Source of the DNA: Phycisphaerae bacterium
GTDB lineage: Bacteria; Planctomycetota; Phycisphaerae; Phycisphaerales; SM1A02
Direction of reading: 5' to 3'
Length of the DNA stretch: 7,453 nucleotides
NCBI GenBank assembly: GCA_002591705.1
Contig: PAAB01000013.1
Location: forward strand, 10,908-18,360
The notes under the pieces are model-generated. The model saw only the letters and a list, made by a program, of their open reading frames with translations. It did not search any database and had not been told where the DNA came from. The translations under genes and the position numbers were made by a program. Shown piece by piece: positions 6,328 through 7,453 of the stretch (positions are counted from its first letter, which is position 1; each line of letters opens with the position of its first letter).

Positions 6328-7214
6328 GCGACGGTCTCCCCATCGGCCATGTACAGGCGATCGAACAACTGCTCGAGATCTCCCGAATCGTCCCGTATCG
6401 ACTTGATGGGAAGTCCATCGATCGTCGACAACACGGACTCGAGCTGTCCCTGGTAGACAAGGCGGGCAGCTTCGCCGTGCCCCTCCCACGAGATGGACGA
6501 TGCCCTGGGAAGCTGCTCCGGCAGCACGGGTTCTCTGAATTCGAGATGCAGGACTCCGCCGTGTGCCTCCAGCAGCTCGTCCATGAGCCCGTCCCGGAGC
6601 ACCCGTCCACGATGAAGGAACGTCACCCGGGAGCACAATCGCTGGGTGCTGGCGAGATCGTGGGAGGAGAAGAAGATCGTACGCCCGGAATCGACCTCCG
6701 CCCGCAGCAGCTCCTCGACACGACGCCGTGCCTCCGGATCCAGTGCCTCCATGGGTTCGTCGAGCACCAGCAGCGGGGTGCCGGAGGCGATCGCCTGTGC
6801 GATGAGCAGCTTTCGCTTCATCCCGTGACTGAGTGCCCCCACTCGCCGGTTCGACGGCACCCCCAGCAGCTCCAGGAGCATTCGACCCCGGGCCAGATCG
6901 GCATGGAGATGATGACACAGGGAGAACTCGAGCAGTTCGCCGGTACGCATTCGATGGTACAGAGCCGTCTCGGAGGGCGAATAGCCGATCCGGCGGCGGA
7001 CTTGGACGACCGAGGTGGCCGGATCGAAACCGTCGATGTCGAGTTGCCCACCGTCACGATGAACAACTCCGATGAGGATCTTCAGGAAGGTCGACTTGCC
7101 GGCGCCGTTCGGGCCCACGAAGCCGTGGATGGTGCCCGGCTCGACGTCGATCGAGACCCCGCGAAGGACATCGAGGCCACGATAGGACTTCGTGATGGAA
7201 CGGGCCTTGATCAT
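6324..7214 (-). CDS. ABC transporter ATP-binding protein (296 aa)
   Basis: It is the cytoplasmic ATPase partner of the ABC-2 permease translated immediately after it. Walker A GPNGAGKST is at 34-42, signature LSHGM at 128-132, Walker B LLVLDEPMEALDP at 148-160 with Glu153, and the H-loop His185 in FFSSHDL. The Q-loop region IGYSPSETALY (76-86) has Ser81 where Gln or Glu is usual, with Glu82 next. A C-terminal domain of about 80 residues (215-296) follows the nucleotide-binding domain, as in CcmA/BcrA-like exporters. The start at 7214 (MIKARSITKSY) fits the family's first strand and has GGTGA 7 nt upstream. An earlier ATG at 7298 would lie inside accC and add a non-homologous arginine-rich leader. 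The gene starts 20 bp after the accC stop, so co-transcription with accC is likely. Confidence 0.94.
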   Translation of the reverse strand: MIKARSITKSYRGLDVLRGVSIDVEPGTIHGFVGPNGAGKSTFLKILIGVVHRDGGQLDIDGFDPATSVVQVRRRIGYSPSETALYHRMRTGELLEFSLCHHLHADLARGRMLLELLGVPSNRRVGALSHGMKRKLLIAQAIASGTPLLVLDEPMEALDPEARRRVEELLRAEVDSGRTIFFSSHDLASTQRLCSRVTFLHRGRVLRDGLMDELLEAHGGVLHLEFREPVLPEQLPRASSISWEGHGEAARLVYQGQLESVLSTIDGLPIKSIRDDSGDLEQLFDRLYMADGETVA

Positions 7215-7234
7215 CAAACGGTCACCGCGACGCT

Positions 7235-7453
7235 TCAGTCCGCCTTCTCGAGCAGTCGTTCCACGTAGTGGATGTCGACATCCATGTCCCGGAAGCACGG
7301 CTCGCCCATGAGTCGCATGTGCAGCGGAATCGTCGTCTTGCCGGGGCCGACCTTGAACTCCGACAGGGCCGAACGCATCCGGGCGATGGCCTCGGTGCGA
7401 TCCCGTCCGTGCACGATGAGCTTGGCGATCATCGAATCGTAGTTGGCGGGAAT
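7235..7453 (-). CDS. accC: Biotin carboxylase of acetyl-CoA carboxylase, C-terminal 72 residues (5' end outside window)
   Basis: AccC carboxylates biotin on the carrier protein in the first step of fatty acid synthesis. Only the end of the C-terminal biotin-carboxylase domain is present. It reads IPANYDSMIAKLIVHGRDR and then KTTIPLHMRLM, matching the conserved PxYYDSM(I/L)AKLI and KTT regions. It closes with DVDIHYVERLLEKAD, comparable to the E. coli AccC ending NIHYLEKKL. The frame is open at the window edge and the stop is at 7237-7235. Because the protein stops straight after the biotin carboxylase domain, it is the stand-alone AccC subunit and not a fused acyl-CoA or pyruvate carboxylase. 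Confidence 0.93.
   Translation of the reverse strand: MPANYDSMIAKLIVHGRDRTEAIARMRSALSEFKVGPGKTTIPLHMRLMGEPCFRDMDVDIHYVERLLEKAD

Noticed and set aside
6328..6918. Upstream extension of the permease frame, suggesting a fused larger protein
   Set aside because: It runs inside the ABC ATPase gene in another frame, while the ATG at 6327 has a good SD and an ATGA overlap.
7215..7298. Earlier start for the ABC ATPase
   Set aside because: It would overlap accC and add a 28-residue arginine-rich leader absent from the family.

Overview
The window is compact, GC-rich bacterial chromosome (roughly 60-63% GC by eye) with no RNA genes, transposons or CRISPR. It suggests a diderm, non-enteric bacterium. 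A pilus/secretion-type motor ATPase next to a highly divergent membrane-anchored paralogue is compatible with Planctomycetota or a related deep lineage. That assignment is a weak inference, because no marker gene in the window settles it.

Layout: (1) 1-917, minus strand: the first 305 codons of IMP dehydrogenase (guaB), cut by the window edge exactly at the catalytic cysteine. (2) 918-1108: a 191-bp divergent intergenic region. It holds a guaB promoter placed so that the mRNA would be leaderless, a weak -10-like element facing the other way, and a C-rich tract whose complement has four G-runs. (3) 1109-5550, plus strand: a tightly packed three-gene operon. The genes are a PilT/PilU-class motor ATPase with intact catalytic motifs, a membrane-anchored GspE/PilB-like protein whose P-loop lysine is lost, and a CvpA-like four-helix membrane protein with a large C-terminal beta-rich region that appears internally duplicated. 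(4) 5544-5566: a perfect 9-bp hairpin formed by the 3' ends of the two convergent operons and holding both stop codons. (5) 5560-7453, minus strand: an ABC-2 permease, its ATPase, and the 3' end of biotin carboxylase (accC), read accC -> ATPase -> permease.

The most interesting unit is the plus-strand operon. It couples a probably active hexameric traction ATPase to an apparently catalytically impaired, membrane-tethered homologue of the opposing (PilB/GspE) type, plus a membrane protein with a probable extracytoplasmic domain. No pilin, PilC/GspF platform protein or secretin is present here. The operon could be a satellite of a type IV pilus or type II secretion machine encoded elsewhere, or a minimal uncharacterised motor. 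The flanking genes (guaB, accC, ABC transporter) look like ordinary housekeeping and transport genes.
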